Shown here: piece after piece, positions 17,481 to 26,342 of the stretch
Position numbering within the stretch: position 1 is the stretch's first letter
How the letters are laid out: each line of letters begins with the position of its first letter
NCBI RefSeq assembly: GCF_038396765.1
Contig: NZ_CP150096.1
Coordinates: forward strand, 1,285,001-1,349,000
Source: Chitinophaga caseinilytica
GTDB taxonomy: Bacteria; Bacteroidota; Bacteroidia; Chitinophagales; Chitinophagaceae
DNA length: 64,000 nt
Reading direction: 5' to 3'
The notes under the pieces: generated by a model
Databases searched by the model: none
The model's input: the letters and a program-made list of their open reading frames with translations, nothing else
What the model was told of the DNA's origin: nothing
Position numbers and translations under genes: made by a program

Positions 17481-19304
17481 ATGCAGGCAGCGAACAGGGT
17501 AGTGATGAACACGGGTTTGCTGTACGGGAAAATGCTGGTGACCATCTTCATCTCCCTGTACTCCACCCGGCTTGTGCTGAGCGCACTCGGCGCCCTCGAT
17601 TACGGGATTTTCAATCTCATCGCGGGGGTGATCGCCATGTTGTCTTTTCTCAATATGGCCATGACGCTTTCCACCCAGCGGTATATGTCCTACAATTTGG
17701 GAGGCGGGGATATGGAAAAACTGAAGAAGGTGTTTAACGCCAGCATTCTCCTGCACCTGCTGCTGGGGCTCGGATTGGTGCTGTTGTTCGAAGTGGCGGG
17801 GTATTTCCTGTTCGGGCATGTGCTCAACATCCCGCCAGACCGTGTGCCGGCCGCCAGGATCATTTATCATTTCATGGTGGCCAGCGCGTTCGTCACCATT
17901 ATTTCCGTGCCGTACGATGCCACCATCAACGCGCGGGAAAACATGTTGTTGGTGGCGCTTACGGGCATCGCGGAGGCATTGCTGAAACTGGCGGTGGCGC
18001 TCGCTTTGCAGCGCACATCTGCCGACCGGCTCATCCTTTTCTCCGGCCTGTCTGCGGCTTCGGCCATCGCGCTGCTGCTGTTCAAACGGGTGTACTGCTC
18101 GGTGAAATACCCGGAAAGCCGCATTAAGATCGGGCGGTATAAAGACAAAGCCCTGCTGAAGGAAATGTTTTCCTACGGCGGGTGGAACATGTTCGGTGCG
18201 GTGAGCGTGGTAACGCGGAACCAGGGCATCGCCATGATCCTGAACGTCTTTTTCGGGACGATCGTGAACGCGGCCTACGGGATCGCCAACCAGGTGAACG
18301 CCCAGCTGAGCTTCTTTTCCGTGACGCTCATGCAGGCCCTCAACCCGCAGATCATGAAAAGCGAAGGCCAGGGCAACCGGGAACGGATGTTGAAACTGGC
18401 CATGATCGCGAGCAAGTTTTCCTTCGCGTTGCTGGCGTTCTTCGCCATCCCGCTGCTGCTGGAAACGCCGTTCGTGCTGGGGCTGTGGCTGAAGGAAGTG
18501 CCGGCGTACACCATCGTTTTTTGCCGGCTGATCCTGTTGTGCACGATGGTCAATCAATTATCCGTCGGCATACAGGTCGGCGTGCAGAGCGTGGGCAAAA
18601 TCCGGAAATACCAGGTGGCCGTGAGCGCCCTGCTGATGCTCAACCTCCCGGTAGCGTATGTGCTGCTGCGGATGGGATTGCCGGCATGGTCGGTACTGGC
18701 CTCCGCGTTGGGGATCGAGATCGTGACCTTCGCATACCGGGTGAAGGCGGCGGAAAAGCTCATCGGCCTGCCCGTGAAAACGTTCCTGGGCGGCGTGGTG
18801 CTGCGGGCCGTGGGCAGCGTGCTGCTGGCGTTCTGCATCGCTTTATTGCCGTACCGGATGATGGACGAAGGATGGGCGAGGCTGATCGCCACGGGTGCGG
18901 CAAGTACGGCCGGATTGGCTTGTACCCTGCATTGGCTGGGCCTGTCGGCCTATGAAACCGGCAAGATCCGGGATGTGATGACGAAGGCGCTGACGCGGAT
19001 CCATCCGCGGCTCGCCGTGATTAAAAAGCTGCGTGATGAACATTATTTTCTTTACCAACATTTCAACTTTTCCGTACAACGGAGGCGAAAAGCTGCGGAG
19101 TTATTATCTCCTCAAGGCCCTCTCCGACCTCGGGCACACGGTCCATGCCGTGATCCGCAACGAGGAGGAGGCCGATCTGTCGAAATACGCACTTCCCAAC
19201 GTCGCTTACCATATCCATCCGAAGAAGCCGCTCGCCGTAACGGAAAGGCTCACCGGCAGCCACTACTTCACGAAGTCGGCCGCCGTAATGGCTTTGTTCG
19301 ATAA
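17481..19304 (+). CDS. Wzx-type polysaccharide flippase, C-terminus runs on out of frame
   Basis: A multi-helix membrane protein of the MATE/MOP exporter superfamily, with Bacteroidota Wzx features: an early NTGLLYGKMLVTIFISLYSTRLVLSALG-like start (only partly quoted) and about 12-14 hydrophobic helices. It would flip lipid-linked repeat units to the periplasm. The open frame is 607 residues, but the last ~90 (from about 19036) are basic, low-complexity residues that read through the next gene in the wrong frame. A TGA in another frame at 19034-19036 overlaps the next ATG as TGATG. One extra A in the A5 run 19023-19027 would end the protein there at about 518 residues, a normal size. Confidence 0.82.
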   Translation: MQAANRVVMNTGLLYGKMLVTIFISLYSTRLVLSALGALDYGIFNLIAGVIAMLSFLNMAMTLSTQRYMSYNLGGGDMEKLKKVFNASILLHLLLGLGLVLLFEVAGYFLFGHVLNIPPDRVPAARIIYHFMVASAFVTIISVPYDATINARENMLLVALTGIAEALLKLAVALALQRTSADRLILFSGLSAASAIALLLFKRVYCSVKYPESRIKIGRYKDKALLKEMFSYGGWNMFGAVSVVTRNQGIAMILNVFFGTIVNAAYGIANQVNAQLSFFSVTLMQALNPQIMKSEGQGNRERMLKLAMIASKFSFALLAFFAIPLLLETPFVLGLWLKEVPAYTIVFCRLILLCTMVNQLSVGIQVGVQSVGKIRKYQVAVSALLMLNLPVAYVLLRMGLPAWSVLASALGIEIVTFAYRVKAAEKLIGLPVKTFLGGVVLRAVGSVLLAFCIALLPYRMMDEGWARLIATGAASTAGLACTLHWLGLSAYETGKIRDVMTKALTRIHPRLAVIKKLRDEHYFLYQHFNFSVQRRRKAAELLSPQGPLRPRAHGPCRDPQRGGGRSVEIRTSQRRLPYPSEEAARRNGKAHRQPLLHEVGRRNGFVR

Positions 19305-20175
19305 AATCTGCCGGGAGCATGACATTGACACGGCCGTGCTGGACTACGGTTACGTGGGCCATTACATCGGGTTTTTCCGCCGGCGCGGCATTCGGGTGGT
19401 GCTCGGCACACACAACGCACAGCCGGAAATCTCCCGCCAGCTGCCCGCCCGCAGCCTCTTCCAGAAATTCAGGAAAATGCAACTGGTAACGCTGGAACAG
19501 TGGCACGAACGCTCGTACTTCGCCAAAGCGGACGCGGTATTGGTGGTGAGCCATCACGACCTCGACTATCACCGCCGATTCATCGATCCGGACAAACTGT
19601 TCCTCGTCCCCAATTTCCTCGACGAAGCCGAATACGCCCTGAAAGCCCCCCGGCAACAGCGCCTCCTCGTCATGACGGCCAACTTTACCGTATACCAGAA
19701 TTTCGAAGGGCTCCGCTGGTTCGTGCAGGAAGTCTGGAACCCCGCCCTGGCGAAGAAGTTCCGGCTGCAACTCGTGGGCCGCGGCTCGCAGGAGGCTTTG
19801 CAGAAGATCACCGGCAGCACGGACTGGGAAAATATCGTGGCCCTCGGCCGGGTAGACGATGTGAAGCAATACATCGCCAGCGCGGAAGGGGTCGTGATCC
19901 CGCTCCTGCACGGCAGCGGCACGCGGCTGAAATGCCTCGAGGCCATGGCGCTCCACACGCCCATCATCGCCACGTCGCGCGGGGTGGAAGGCGTGCTCAG
20001 CCATCATTTCATCGTAGCTGATTCCGCCGCCGATTTCCGGACGGCCTTGCTGCGGTTCGAAGGATCGCCGCAGCGCGGAGACGCCCTGCGGGCAGATTTT
20101 ATGAAGGAATACAGCGCCGCCGTTAACCGGCAGCGCCTGGCCGAAGCCATTCATTTCGCACAACATGTACAATAA
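19036..20175 (+). CDS. Family 4-type glycosyltransferase
   Basis: About 379 residues with the GT-B fold. The N-terminus NIIFFTNISTFPYNGGEKLRSYYLLKAL is typical of GT4-like enzymes that start with a glycine-rich donor-side loop. The C-terminal domain has VPNFLDEAEY, LVGRGS, ALGRVDDVKQYIASAEGVVIPLLHGSGTRLKCLEAMA, with the sugar-nucleotide-binding E in the last helix. A GTG at 19033 directly precedes the ATG at 19036; the ATG is preferred because it makes a TGATG overlap with a plausible flippase stop. Donor and acceptor unknown. Confidence 0.85.
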   Translation: MNIIFFTNISTFPYNGGEKLRSYYLLKALSDLGHTVHAVIRNEEEADLSKYALPNVAYHIHPKKPLAVTERLTGSHYFTKSAAVMALFDKICREHDIDTAVLDYGYVGHYIGFFRRRGIRVVLGTHNAQPEISRQLPARSLFQKFRKMQLVTLEQWHERSYFAKADAVLVVSHHDLDYHRRFIDPDKLFLVPNFLDEAEYALKAPRQQRLLVMTANFTVYQNFEGLRWFVQEVWNPALAKKFRLQLVGRGSQEALQKITGSTDWENIVALGRVDDVKQYIASAEGVVIPLLHGSGTRLKCLEAMALHTPIIATSRGVEGVLSHHFIVADSAADFRTALLRFEGSPQRGDALRADFMKEYSAAVNRQRLAEAIHFAQHVQ

Positions 20176-21394
20176 AATCAAAATAGCGCTCTACGCCCTG
20201 CTCAGCACGGTCAATGTCAACCTCGTGGGTTCCATGCGGTTGAGCGAGATCCTGCTCCTCGGCCTGGCGCCCACCGCCATCAAAAAGGACGATTTCTCGA
20301 AATACCCGTATCTCCGGAAGATCATCCTGTCGCTGGCGCTACTGCTTTTCTTCCAGGTCCTCACCGATATGGTGGTAGGCACCACTTCGCAGAACTATTT
20401 CCGCGGATGGGCTTCCATCATCATGTCTATGCTGTCTTTCCTCGTGCTGTTCAAATTGTTCAACAGTTATGAAGGCATCATGATCTACCTGTTCATGATC
20501 ATGGTGAAGAATATCTTCTATACAGACGATATCGTGACGTCGGACATGAGTTATTTCAAATTCAAAATGGTGCCCATCCTGTCGTCTGCCGTGTACCTGC
20601 TCAGCGCGTATTTCTACCGCCGGGGGAACATAAAAGCGGTGATGGGCGTGCTGTTCGGGTATTCGATCACCTGCGTGTCTTTCGATTCGCGCTCTACGGC
20701 GGTGGTCTTTTTCCTGTCGGCCATCATCATTTACTTCTTCAATTCGGGGCTGAAGCTCACGAAAGCCAAGATCACGGCTTTCGCGATCATCGGGCTGATC
20801 ATATTCCAGGTCACTTACATGTTTTACGTAGACGCGGTCAAAGCCGGCGAGCTCGGCGGCGACCATGCCCGCGCGCAGATCGAGCGGCTGGAGAATCCGT
20901 ACAACCCGTTCGAGCTGCTGATGACCGGCCGTGGCGAAACCTTTGCCGCCGCTACCGCCATCGCCGATGCGCCGGTGTTCGGACATGGTTCCTGGGCCAA
21001 AGACCATACCCTCAAATATTACCAGATCCTCCTCATGTTTCACGACGAGGATTTCAATGTCGAAAAGGCCTATTCGAAAGAACAGCTCATTCCCAGCCAC
21101 TCGATACTCATGGGCGCGTGGATCAACTGCGGGATCGGCGGGTTTTTATCGGTATTGCTCGTCTTTTTCTTTTTGATGAAGATGGGATTCTACCTGATCA
21201 AGAACGGGCAATCGCTGGCACTGTACCCGGTGATCGTACTGATGACGATCGGCCTGATCTGGACGTTCGCGTTTTCGCCGTTCCAGCACCTGCGATTCAG
21301 CGTACCGGCCACCGGGGCCATTATCATGAGCGCGTATTACGATTTCGTGTACGCGGAAGAACCGGATTTTTCTGAACTCCTTTATACCAGTTAG
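20165..21394 (+). CDS. O-antigen polymerase/ligase-like membrane protein (Wzy candidate)
   Basis: A 409-residue protein with about ten predicted membrane helices and a larger loop near residues 220-320 containing R and H residues (GRGETFAAATAIADAPVFGHGSW). This is the layout of Wzy polymerases and O-antigen ligases. It overlaps the preceding glycosyltransferase by 11 bases. Sequence similarity across Wzy proteins is very low, so the call rests on topology, the G-R-G-x-x-F/GHGSW loop pattern and position beside the flippase. Confidence 0.72.
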   Translation: MYNKIKIALYALLSTVNVNLVGSMRLSEILLLGLAPTAIKKDDFSKYPYLRKIILSLALLLFFQVLTDMVVGTTSQNYFRGWASIIMSMLSFLVLFKLFNSYEGIMIYLFMIMVKNIFYTDDIVTSDMSYFKFKMVPILSSAVYLLSAYFYRRGNIKAVMGVLFGYSITCVSFDSRSTAVVFFLSAIIIYFFNSGLKLTKAKITAFAIIGLIIFQVTYMFYVDAVKAGELGGDHARAQIERLENPYNPFELLMTGRGETFAAATAIADAPVFGHGSWAKDHTLKYYQILLMFHDEDFNVEKAYSKEQLIPSHSILMGAWINCGIGGFLSVLLVFFFLMKMGFYLIKNGQSLALYPVIVLMTIGLIWTFAFSPFQHLRFSVPATGAIIMSAYYDFVYAEEPDFSELLYTS

Positions 21395-21397
21395 TTG

Positions 21398-22324
21398 ATG
21401 GAATATATTTATTACAAAGACGCAAAGGGCAATTTCGGCGACGATCTCAACGCCTGGCTGTGGCCGCAGTTCTTCGGCCAGAACGACCCCTCGTCTGCCA
21501 ACGCCTTCGTGGGCATCGGGTCTATCCTGGCCCACGATTCCCCGCTTTTCCGCCACCTTTCCGGGCGCCGCAAGATCGTGTTCGGGACGGGCGTGCGGCC
21601 GGGGTACCGGCCATTCGCTTTCGGTGCGGATTGGGACGTGCGGTTTTTGCGGGGGCCGCTGTCTGCCCATTACTTCGGCAACGAGCACCCGTTCATCGCC
21701 GATGCGGCTTATGCGCTGGGGCTTTCGGCCGATTTTGAGCGCATCGCGGCTACCCCTAAAAAATACAAAGTCAGCGTGATCCCTTATTTCCGGTCGCTGC
21801 CGTTCTTCGATTGGGAGAAGATATGCGCGGAGCTGGGGTATCATTTCATTTCCCCTTCCGCAGAAAACGGCATCGTTCACACCCTGGAAGAGATCGCCGC
21901 ATCGGAAGTGGTGATCGCCGAAGCGATGCACGGCGCCATCATCGCCGATATCCTCCGCGTGCCCTGGAGCCGGTTCGTGCTCAGCACGCCGTTCACCGAA
22001 GGTAGCGGAGTGTCGGAATTCAAATGGATGGACTGGCTGTTTTCCATCGGGCAAACGGGAACGGAGACGGCCCACATCAAGCTGTACCGGAAGTCTTTCC
22101 TGCATGGCTGGCTGAAGAAGGCCTCCGGGAACGTCCTCAACACGGAATTCCTCGTGAAAAGCACCGTGCGCCAGGACCTGTTGAAACAACTGGCGGGCAT
22201 CCGTCATTTCAACCTGTCGTCCGACGCCACCATCAACGACATCAACAACCGGTTTTTTGAAGAAATCGCCGCCCTCAAAGCGGAACTAAATACCGTTCAC
22301 CATGGCGACAGAACCATTATTTGA
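21398..22324 (+). CDS. Polysaccharide pyruvyl transferase family protein
   Basis: About 308 residues. The N-terminus [19 protein letters not shown] matches the pyruvyltransferase family (ExoV, CsaB, WcaK types), where NxGDDL is conserved. Later landmarks are [20 protein letters not shown] and [23 protein letters not shown], the EAMHG motif being the hallmark. These enzymes add a ketal pyruvate from phosphoenolpyruvate to a sugar of the polymer. The TTG at 21395 directly precedes the ATG at 21398, which is the better start. Confidence 0.85.
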   Translation: MEYIYYKDAKGNFGDDLNAWLWPQFFGQNDPSSANAFVGIGSILAHDSPLFRHLSGRRKIVFGTGVRPGYRPFAFGADWDVRFLRGPLSAHYFGNEHPFIADAAYALGLSADFERIAATPKKYKVSVIPYFRSLPFFDWEKICAELGYHFISPSAENGIVHTLEEIAASEVVIAEAMHGAIIADILRVPWSRFVLSTPFTEGSGVSEFKWMDWLFSIGQTGTETAHIKLYRKSFLHGWLKKASGNVLNTEFLVKSTVRQDLLKQLAGIRHFNLSSDATINDINNRFFEEIAALKAELNTVHHGDRTII

Positions 22325-22925
22325 AGAAAAGACCGACGCGGCCACCGGCAAGGTGAAGATGTACCGCGATAACCCGCTGTACTTCCTGCGCCGGTCCAAC
22401 ATTTCGCTGAAGAAAAGCATCCTGCTGTACCTCTATTACAGCGTGGCCGTGTGGCTGCCCGATCCGCCGCGGCCCATTGGCGGACTTTGCCTTTCATTCC
22501 GCACCTGGCTCGCTTCGCGGATTTTCCTGAAAGCGGGGAAAAATATCAAAGTGGGCAGGAACACCCGTTTCGGCAGCGGCGTCAATGTGCAGATCGGGGA
22601 TTTTTCGGGATTGAATACGGGCGGATGGATCGGGAACGATACGGTCATCGGCAGCGACGTCATGTTCGGGCCGGAAGTGGTCATCCTTTCGGGGAGCCAC
22701 AATTTCGAGCGGACAGACATCCCGATGCGCGAGCAGGGCGCCACGCACCGCAAGCCGGTAGTGATCGGCGACGATGTGTGGATCGGCACCCGCGTCATTA
22801 TACTGCCCGGCATCACGATCGGGTCGCACAGCATCATCGGCGCAGGATCGGTAGTCACGAAAGATGTGCCCGAATACGCCATCGTGGCCGGGAACCCGGC
22901 CGTCATCAAAAAATTCAGAAAGTAA
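22302..22925 (+). CDS. Hexapeptide-repeat acyltransferase (maltose/galactoside O-acetyltransferase-like)
   Basis: A 207-residue left-handed beta-helix enzyme. Hexapeptide turns run from about residue 80 ([18 protein letters not shown]) to 195. The catalytic histidine region is [12 protein letters not shown], and the C-terminal [12 protein letters not shown] is the usual cap. These enzymes use acetyl-CoA to O-acetylate sugars. The start lies within the previous gene with a 23-base overlap; its stop TAA overlaps the next ATG (TAATG). It probably decorates the repeat unit. Confidence 0.86.
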   Translation: MATEPLFEEKTDAATGKVKMYRDNPLYFLRRSNISLKKSILLYLYYSVAVWLPDPPRPIGGLCLSFRTWLASRIFLKAGKNIKVGRNTRFGSGVNVQIGDFSGLNTGGWIGNDTVIGSDVMFGPEVVILSGSHNFERTDIPMREQGATHRKPVVIGDDVWIGTRVIILPGITIGSHSIIGAGSVVTKDVPEYAIVAGNPAVIKKFRK

Positions 22926-23710
22926 TGGAAAAACTCATATCCGTCATCGTTCCCGTCTACAACGGCGAGAAATACATCACAGATACGCTCGATAGCCTGC
23001 TCCGCCAAACCTGGCGCGGGTTTGAGCTGATCGTGGTAGATGGCGCGTCTACCGACCGGACGCTGCAGCTCGTGGCGGAACATCCGCAAACGGTAGACGT
23101 CCTCATCTCCGAAAAAGACGAAGGCATGTACGACGCGCTCCGCAAAGGCATGGAAGCGGCTTCGGGAAAATATCTCTGTTATATCAATTCCGACGACCGC
23201 CTGCTGCCATACGCCCTCGAGAAAGTAGTCCGCAAATTCGAGCACGGGAACTTCGACCTCGTTTTCGGCGACCATAATTTCATTTCCGAAACCGGCGACA
23301 TCGCCTACGCCTACAAAGGCATCAATCTCGGATGGAAAGCCATCAGCTACCTCCGCCGCGTACCGTTCGCGCAGCAAAGCGCATTCTGGACGAGAGACGC
23401 GTACCGGAAAGCAGGCGGGTTCGACAAATCCATGAAGTATTCCGCCGACTCCAAGTTCCTCCTCACCCTTTGCCTCGACCCTACCACCCGGAAAGGATAC
23501 ATTCCCGCGCCGCTCGGCGAATACCGCATGCATGGGGATTCTTTCTCCGTATCGGTGACAGACAAAATGATCGCGGAACACAAACGGATGGCCAGCGCCC
23601 TCCCCCTGAAACACGACAAACTGCGGAAATATTTCTATGAAATGATCACCAAAGTGGTGAACGCCCGCGGCATCTATAAAAAAATGACCTATAAAGGCAC
23701 GAAATTCTAA
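22925..23710 (+). CDS. Family 2 glycosyltransferase
   Basis: The frame is open from 22451, but the protein starts at the ATG 22925, giving 261 residues. The GT-A fold shows SVIVPVYNGEKYI at the start, then DGASTD (39-44) and the metal-binding NSDD (88-91). FAQQSAFWTRD, near residue 143, is the acceptor-side region. The upstream part of the frame is a shadow of the acyltransferase. The stop of that gene overlaps this start by one base, indicating coupling. Sugar specificity cannot be read. Confidence 0.88.
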   Translation: MEKLISVIVPVYNGEKYITDTLDSLLRQTWRGFELIVVDGASTDRTLQLVAEHPQTVDVLISEKDEGMYDALRKGMEAASGKYLCYINSDDRLLPYALEKVVRKFEHGNFDLVFGDHNFISETGDIAYAYKGINLGWKAISYLRRVPFAQQSAFWTRDAYRKAGGFDKSMKYSADSKFLLTLCLDPTTRKGYIPAPLGEYRMHGDSFSVSVTDKMIAEHKRMASALPLKHDKLRKYFYEMITKVVNARGIYKKMTYKGTKF

Positions 23711-23717
23711 AAACGAC

Positions 23718-24881
23718 ATGAACATACTGTTTATCGTTCCGAGTTACAAACCCGCTTATATCTATGGCGGTCCCATCGTATCCGTAGCGCGCCTGGCCGA
23801 AAGCCTCGTGCAGATCGGGCACACGGTGACCGTGTATACCACCACCGCCAACGGGCCCGACGAGCTGGATATGCCGCTCGACCGGCCGGTGATCATGGAC
23901 GGGGTGCGCGTGCAATTCTTCCGCCGCATCACCAAAGACCATACGCATGTTTCGCCCGCGCTCTGGAAAGCGGTGTGGAACACCGTGAAGGAATACGATG
24001 CCGTGCACATCCATTCCTGGTGGAACTTCCTCATCATGGGGGTTTCCGCCATCTGCGCGATCAAAGGCATCAAGCCCGTGCTGAGCCCCCGTGGCATGCT
24101 GTGCGACTATGTTTTCCAAAGTAAAAACCAGTTCAAGAAGAAGCTGCTCCATCACGCCGTCGGCAAACACCTGCTTTCGCGCACGTATCTGCACGTAACG
24201 TCTGACGTGGAATGGAACGACTGTCTGAAAATCAATACCAACTGGCGTGGCGGCCTCATCCACAACATCGTGGACCTGCCGTTTATGACCGGGGCGGAAG
24301 CCCCGCAGCCGGAGAACCGGGAGTTTACCATCGGGTTCCTGTCGCGCGTGGACCCGAAAAAGGGCCTCGATATCCTCATCCGTGCGCTGGCCGGCGTGGA
24401 ATTCCCGTTCCGGCTGAAGATCGCGGGGGCGGGAGATGCGGCTTATGAAGCGGAGCTGCGTTCGCTGATCGCGGAAGAGAAACTGGAGGATAAGGTGGAA
24501 TGGGTTGGATGGAAGAAAGGCGACGCGAAGTTCGAATTTCTGGCGGACGTGGATTTGTTCGCCCTCACGTCCCACAACGAAAATTTCGCGGTGGTAGTGA
24601 TCGAGTCGCTGTCGGTAGGAACGCCGGTGCTGGTGAGCGAACATGTGGGCCTGAGCCGTTATGTGAAAGAAAAGCACCTCGGCTGGGTGACCACCCTCGC
24701 CATCAACGATGTACGCGCCCGGCTCACGGAGGCGTACCGCGCCAGGAACGAGCGCCAGCGCATCCGCCGCGAAGCCATGCCCATCATCCGGACAGATTTC
24801 AATGAAGAAAAACTGGCCGCCGACTATGCGGAAATGTACCGCAACGTGGGCAGCCTTCCCTTAAAACGTGCAGCCGTATGA
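23718..24881 (+). CDS. Family 4 glycosyltransferase
   Basis: A 387-residue GT-B enzyme. The N-terminal domain starts NILFIVPSYKPAYIYGGPIVSVARLAESL, with a glycine-rich loop. HSWWNFL, LSPRGML and the C-terminal GFLSRVDPKKGLDIL, then VEWVGWKK, LFALTSHNENFAVVVIESLSVGTPVLVS complete the family, including the EX7E motif in the last segment. Overlaps the next gene by four bases (ATGA). Presumed to extend the lipid-linked repeat unit. Confidence 0.88.
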   Translation: MNILFIVPSYKPAYIYGGPIVSVARLAESLVQIGHTVTVYTTTANGPDELDMPLDRPVIMDGVRVQFFRRITKDHTHVSPALWKAVWNTVKEYDAVHIHSWWNFLIMGVSAICAIKGIKPVLSPRGMLCDYVFQSKNQFKKKLLHHAVGKHLLSRTYLHVTSDVEWNDCLKINTNWRGGLIHNIVDLPFMTGAEAPQPENREFTIGFLSRVDPKKGLDILIRALAGVEFPFRLKIAGAGDAAYEAELRSLIAEEKLEDKVEWVGWKKGDAKFEFLADVDLFALTSHNENFAVVVIESLSVGTPVLVSEHVGLSRYVKEKHLGWVTTLAINDVRARLTEAYRARNERQRIRREAMPIIRTDFNEEKLAADYAEMYRNVGSLPLKRAAV

Positions 24882-25783
24882 ATCTCGCCGTCATCATATT
24901 GACCTATAACGAGTCGCTCCACCTGGCGCGCTGTCTTGAAAATATACGGCCGCTGGCATCGGAGATCCATATCGTGGATTCCTATTCTACAGACGATACC
25001 CTCGCCATCGCGGAACGCTTCGGCGCCAAAGTGGTACAGCGGAAATGGACGAACCACGCCGATCAATGCCAGTGGGGCATGGACAATTGCGGCATCAAAG
25101 CCGATTGGGTGATGCGCCTGGATGCGGACGAATACCTCGAGCCCGCGCTCGTCAGCGAAATCCGCGAGCGGCTGGATACCATGCCTCAAAATATCACCGG
25201 GCTCTACATTCGCCGGAAAGTCCTGTTCAAAGGCAAATGGATCCGGTTTGGCGGGTTTTATCCGCACATTCTGATGCGCCTCTGGCGAAACGGCCAGGCC
25301 AGCGTGGAGCAGCGGTGGATGGACGAACATATCGTGGTCAACAGCGGAGAAACGCTCATGCTGAAGGAACATATGGTCGACGATAACCTGAATTCCATTC
25401 ACTGGTGGGTGAACAAGCATAATAATTACGCCATCAAGGAAATGATCGATCTCCTGAATATCAAATACGGATTCATGGAAATGGACCAGCGGCTGTTGGG
25501 GTCTACCAACGGACAGGCCCGCCGGAAGCGGTTTTTAAAGGAAAAGGTTTACACCGCCATTCCGCCGGGCGGCCGTGCGCTCATGTATTTCTGCTACCGC
25601 TATTTCGTGCGGCTCGGGTTCCTCGACGGGTATCGCGGGTTTATATTCCATTTCATGCAGGGATACTGGTACCGGTTGCTGGTAGATGTGAATGTGAAGG
25701 AATTCGAAGCCAAGCTGGAGGGAGACACCAGCGCGGCCAAACTGAAAGAAATCTTGAAAAATGATTACAACATCGCGATCTGA
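24878..25783 (+). CDS. Family 2 glycosyltransferase (WaaE/KdtX-like)
   Basis: A 301-residue GT-A enzyme with AVIILTYNESLHLARCLENI at the start, DSYSTDDT for nucleotide binding and RLDADEYLEP for the metal. The middle (WIRFGGFYPHILMRLWRNGQA) and YRGFIFHFMQGYWYR near the end resemble the GT2 subfamily often called LPS core beta-glucosyltransferases. It overlaps both neighbours. Donor and linkage unknown. Confidence 0.88.
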   Translation: MNLAVIILTYNESLHLARCLENIRPLASEIHIVDSYSTDDTLAIAERFGAKVVQRKWTNHADQCQWGMDNCGIKADWVMRLDADEYLEPALVSEIRERLDTMPQNITGLYIRRKVLFKGKWIRFGGFYPHILMRLWRNGQASVEQRWMDEHIVVNSGETLMLKEHMVDDNLNSIHWWVNKHNNYAIKEMIDLLNIKYGFMEMDQRLLGSTNGQARRKRFLKEKVYTAIPPGGRALMYFCYRYFVRLGFLDGYRGFIFHFMQGYWYRLLVDVNVKEFEAKLEGDTSAAKLKEILKNDYNIAI

Positions 25784-26336
25784 GGCCGTAAAGACAGACC
25801 TGTCGAAGTTCCGGACCGGCGATTATGTAGCCGGCCCGAAATGGAAAGTGCTGACCTGGTATTTCGTGAACTACTGGATCTTCTACAGCGCGCTCCCCTG
25901 GCCGTACGGCTTCAAGGCAAGGCTGCTGCGGATGTTTGGCGCAAAGGTGGGGCGTGGACTGGTGATCAAGACGAAAGTGCGGATCAAGAACCCCTGGCGG
26001 CTGGCCATCGGCGATCATGTCTGGATCGGTGAGGAAGTGTGGATCGATAACCTGGAAAACGTGACCATCGGCAGCAACGTCTGCATCTCGCAGGGCGCTT
26101 TGCTGCTGACGGGCAATCACGACTACACCGCGCACGACTTCCCGTACCGCCTCGGCCGTATCGACCTGGAAGACGGCGCCTGGGTGGGCGCCAGGTCGGT
26201 GGTTTGCCCGGGCGTGAGGCTCGGCAGTCATGCCATCCTTACCGTGAATTCCGTGGCATCCCGCAGCATAGCGCCCTGGGAGATCCATGCGGGAAACCCG
26301 GCGCAGTACGTCCGCGATCGAGTGATGAAAAAATAA
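25761..26336 (+). CDS. WcaF-type acetyltransferase
   Basis: This 191-residue hexapeptide-repeat enzyme has the N-terminal pattern FRTGDYVAGPKWKVLTWYFVNYWIF seen in the colanic acid acetyltransferase WcaF family, followed by beta-helix turns (GAKVGRGLVIKTKVRIKNP, WIGEEVWIDNL) and the histidine motif GNHDYTAHDF. It ends in IHAGNPAQYVRDR. It shares 23 bases with the preceding glycosyltransferase. Together with the acyltransferase at 22302 it suggests at least two acylated positions on the polymer. Confidence 0.87.
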   Translation: MITTSRSEAVKTDLSKFRTGDYVAGPKWKVLTWYFVNYWIFYSALPWPYGFKARLLRMFGAKVGRGLVIKTKVRIKNPWRLAIGDHVWIGEEVWIDNLENVTIGSNVCISQGALLLTGNHDYTAHDFPYRLGRIDLEDGAWVGARSVVCPGVRLGSHAILTVNSVASRSIAPWEIHAGNPAQYVRDRVMKK

Positions 26337-26342
26337 AAAGAC

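Noticed and set aside
22451-22924. Upstream extension of the family 2 glycosyltransferase frame
   Set aside because: Arg/His-rich residues overlapping the acyltransferase in another frame; the GT2 fold begins at 22925.
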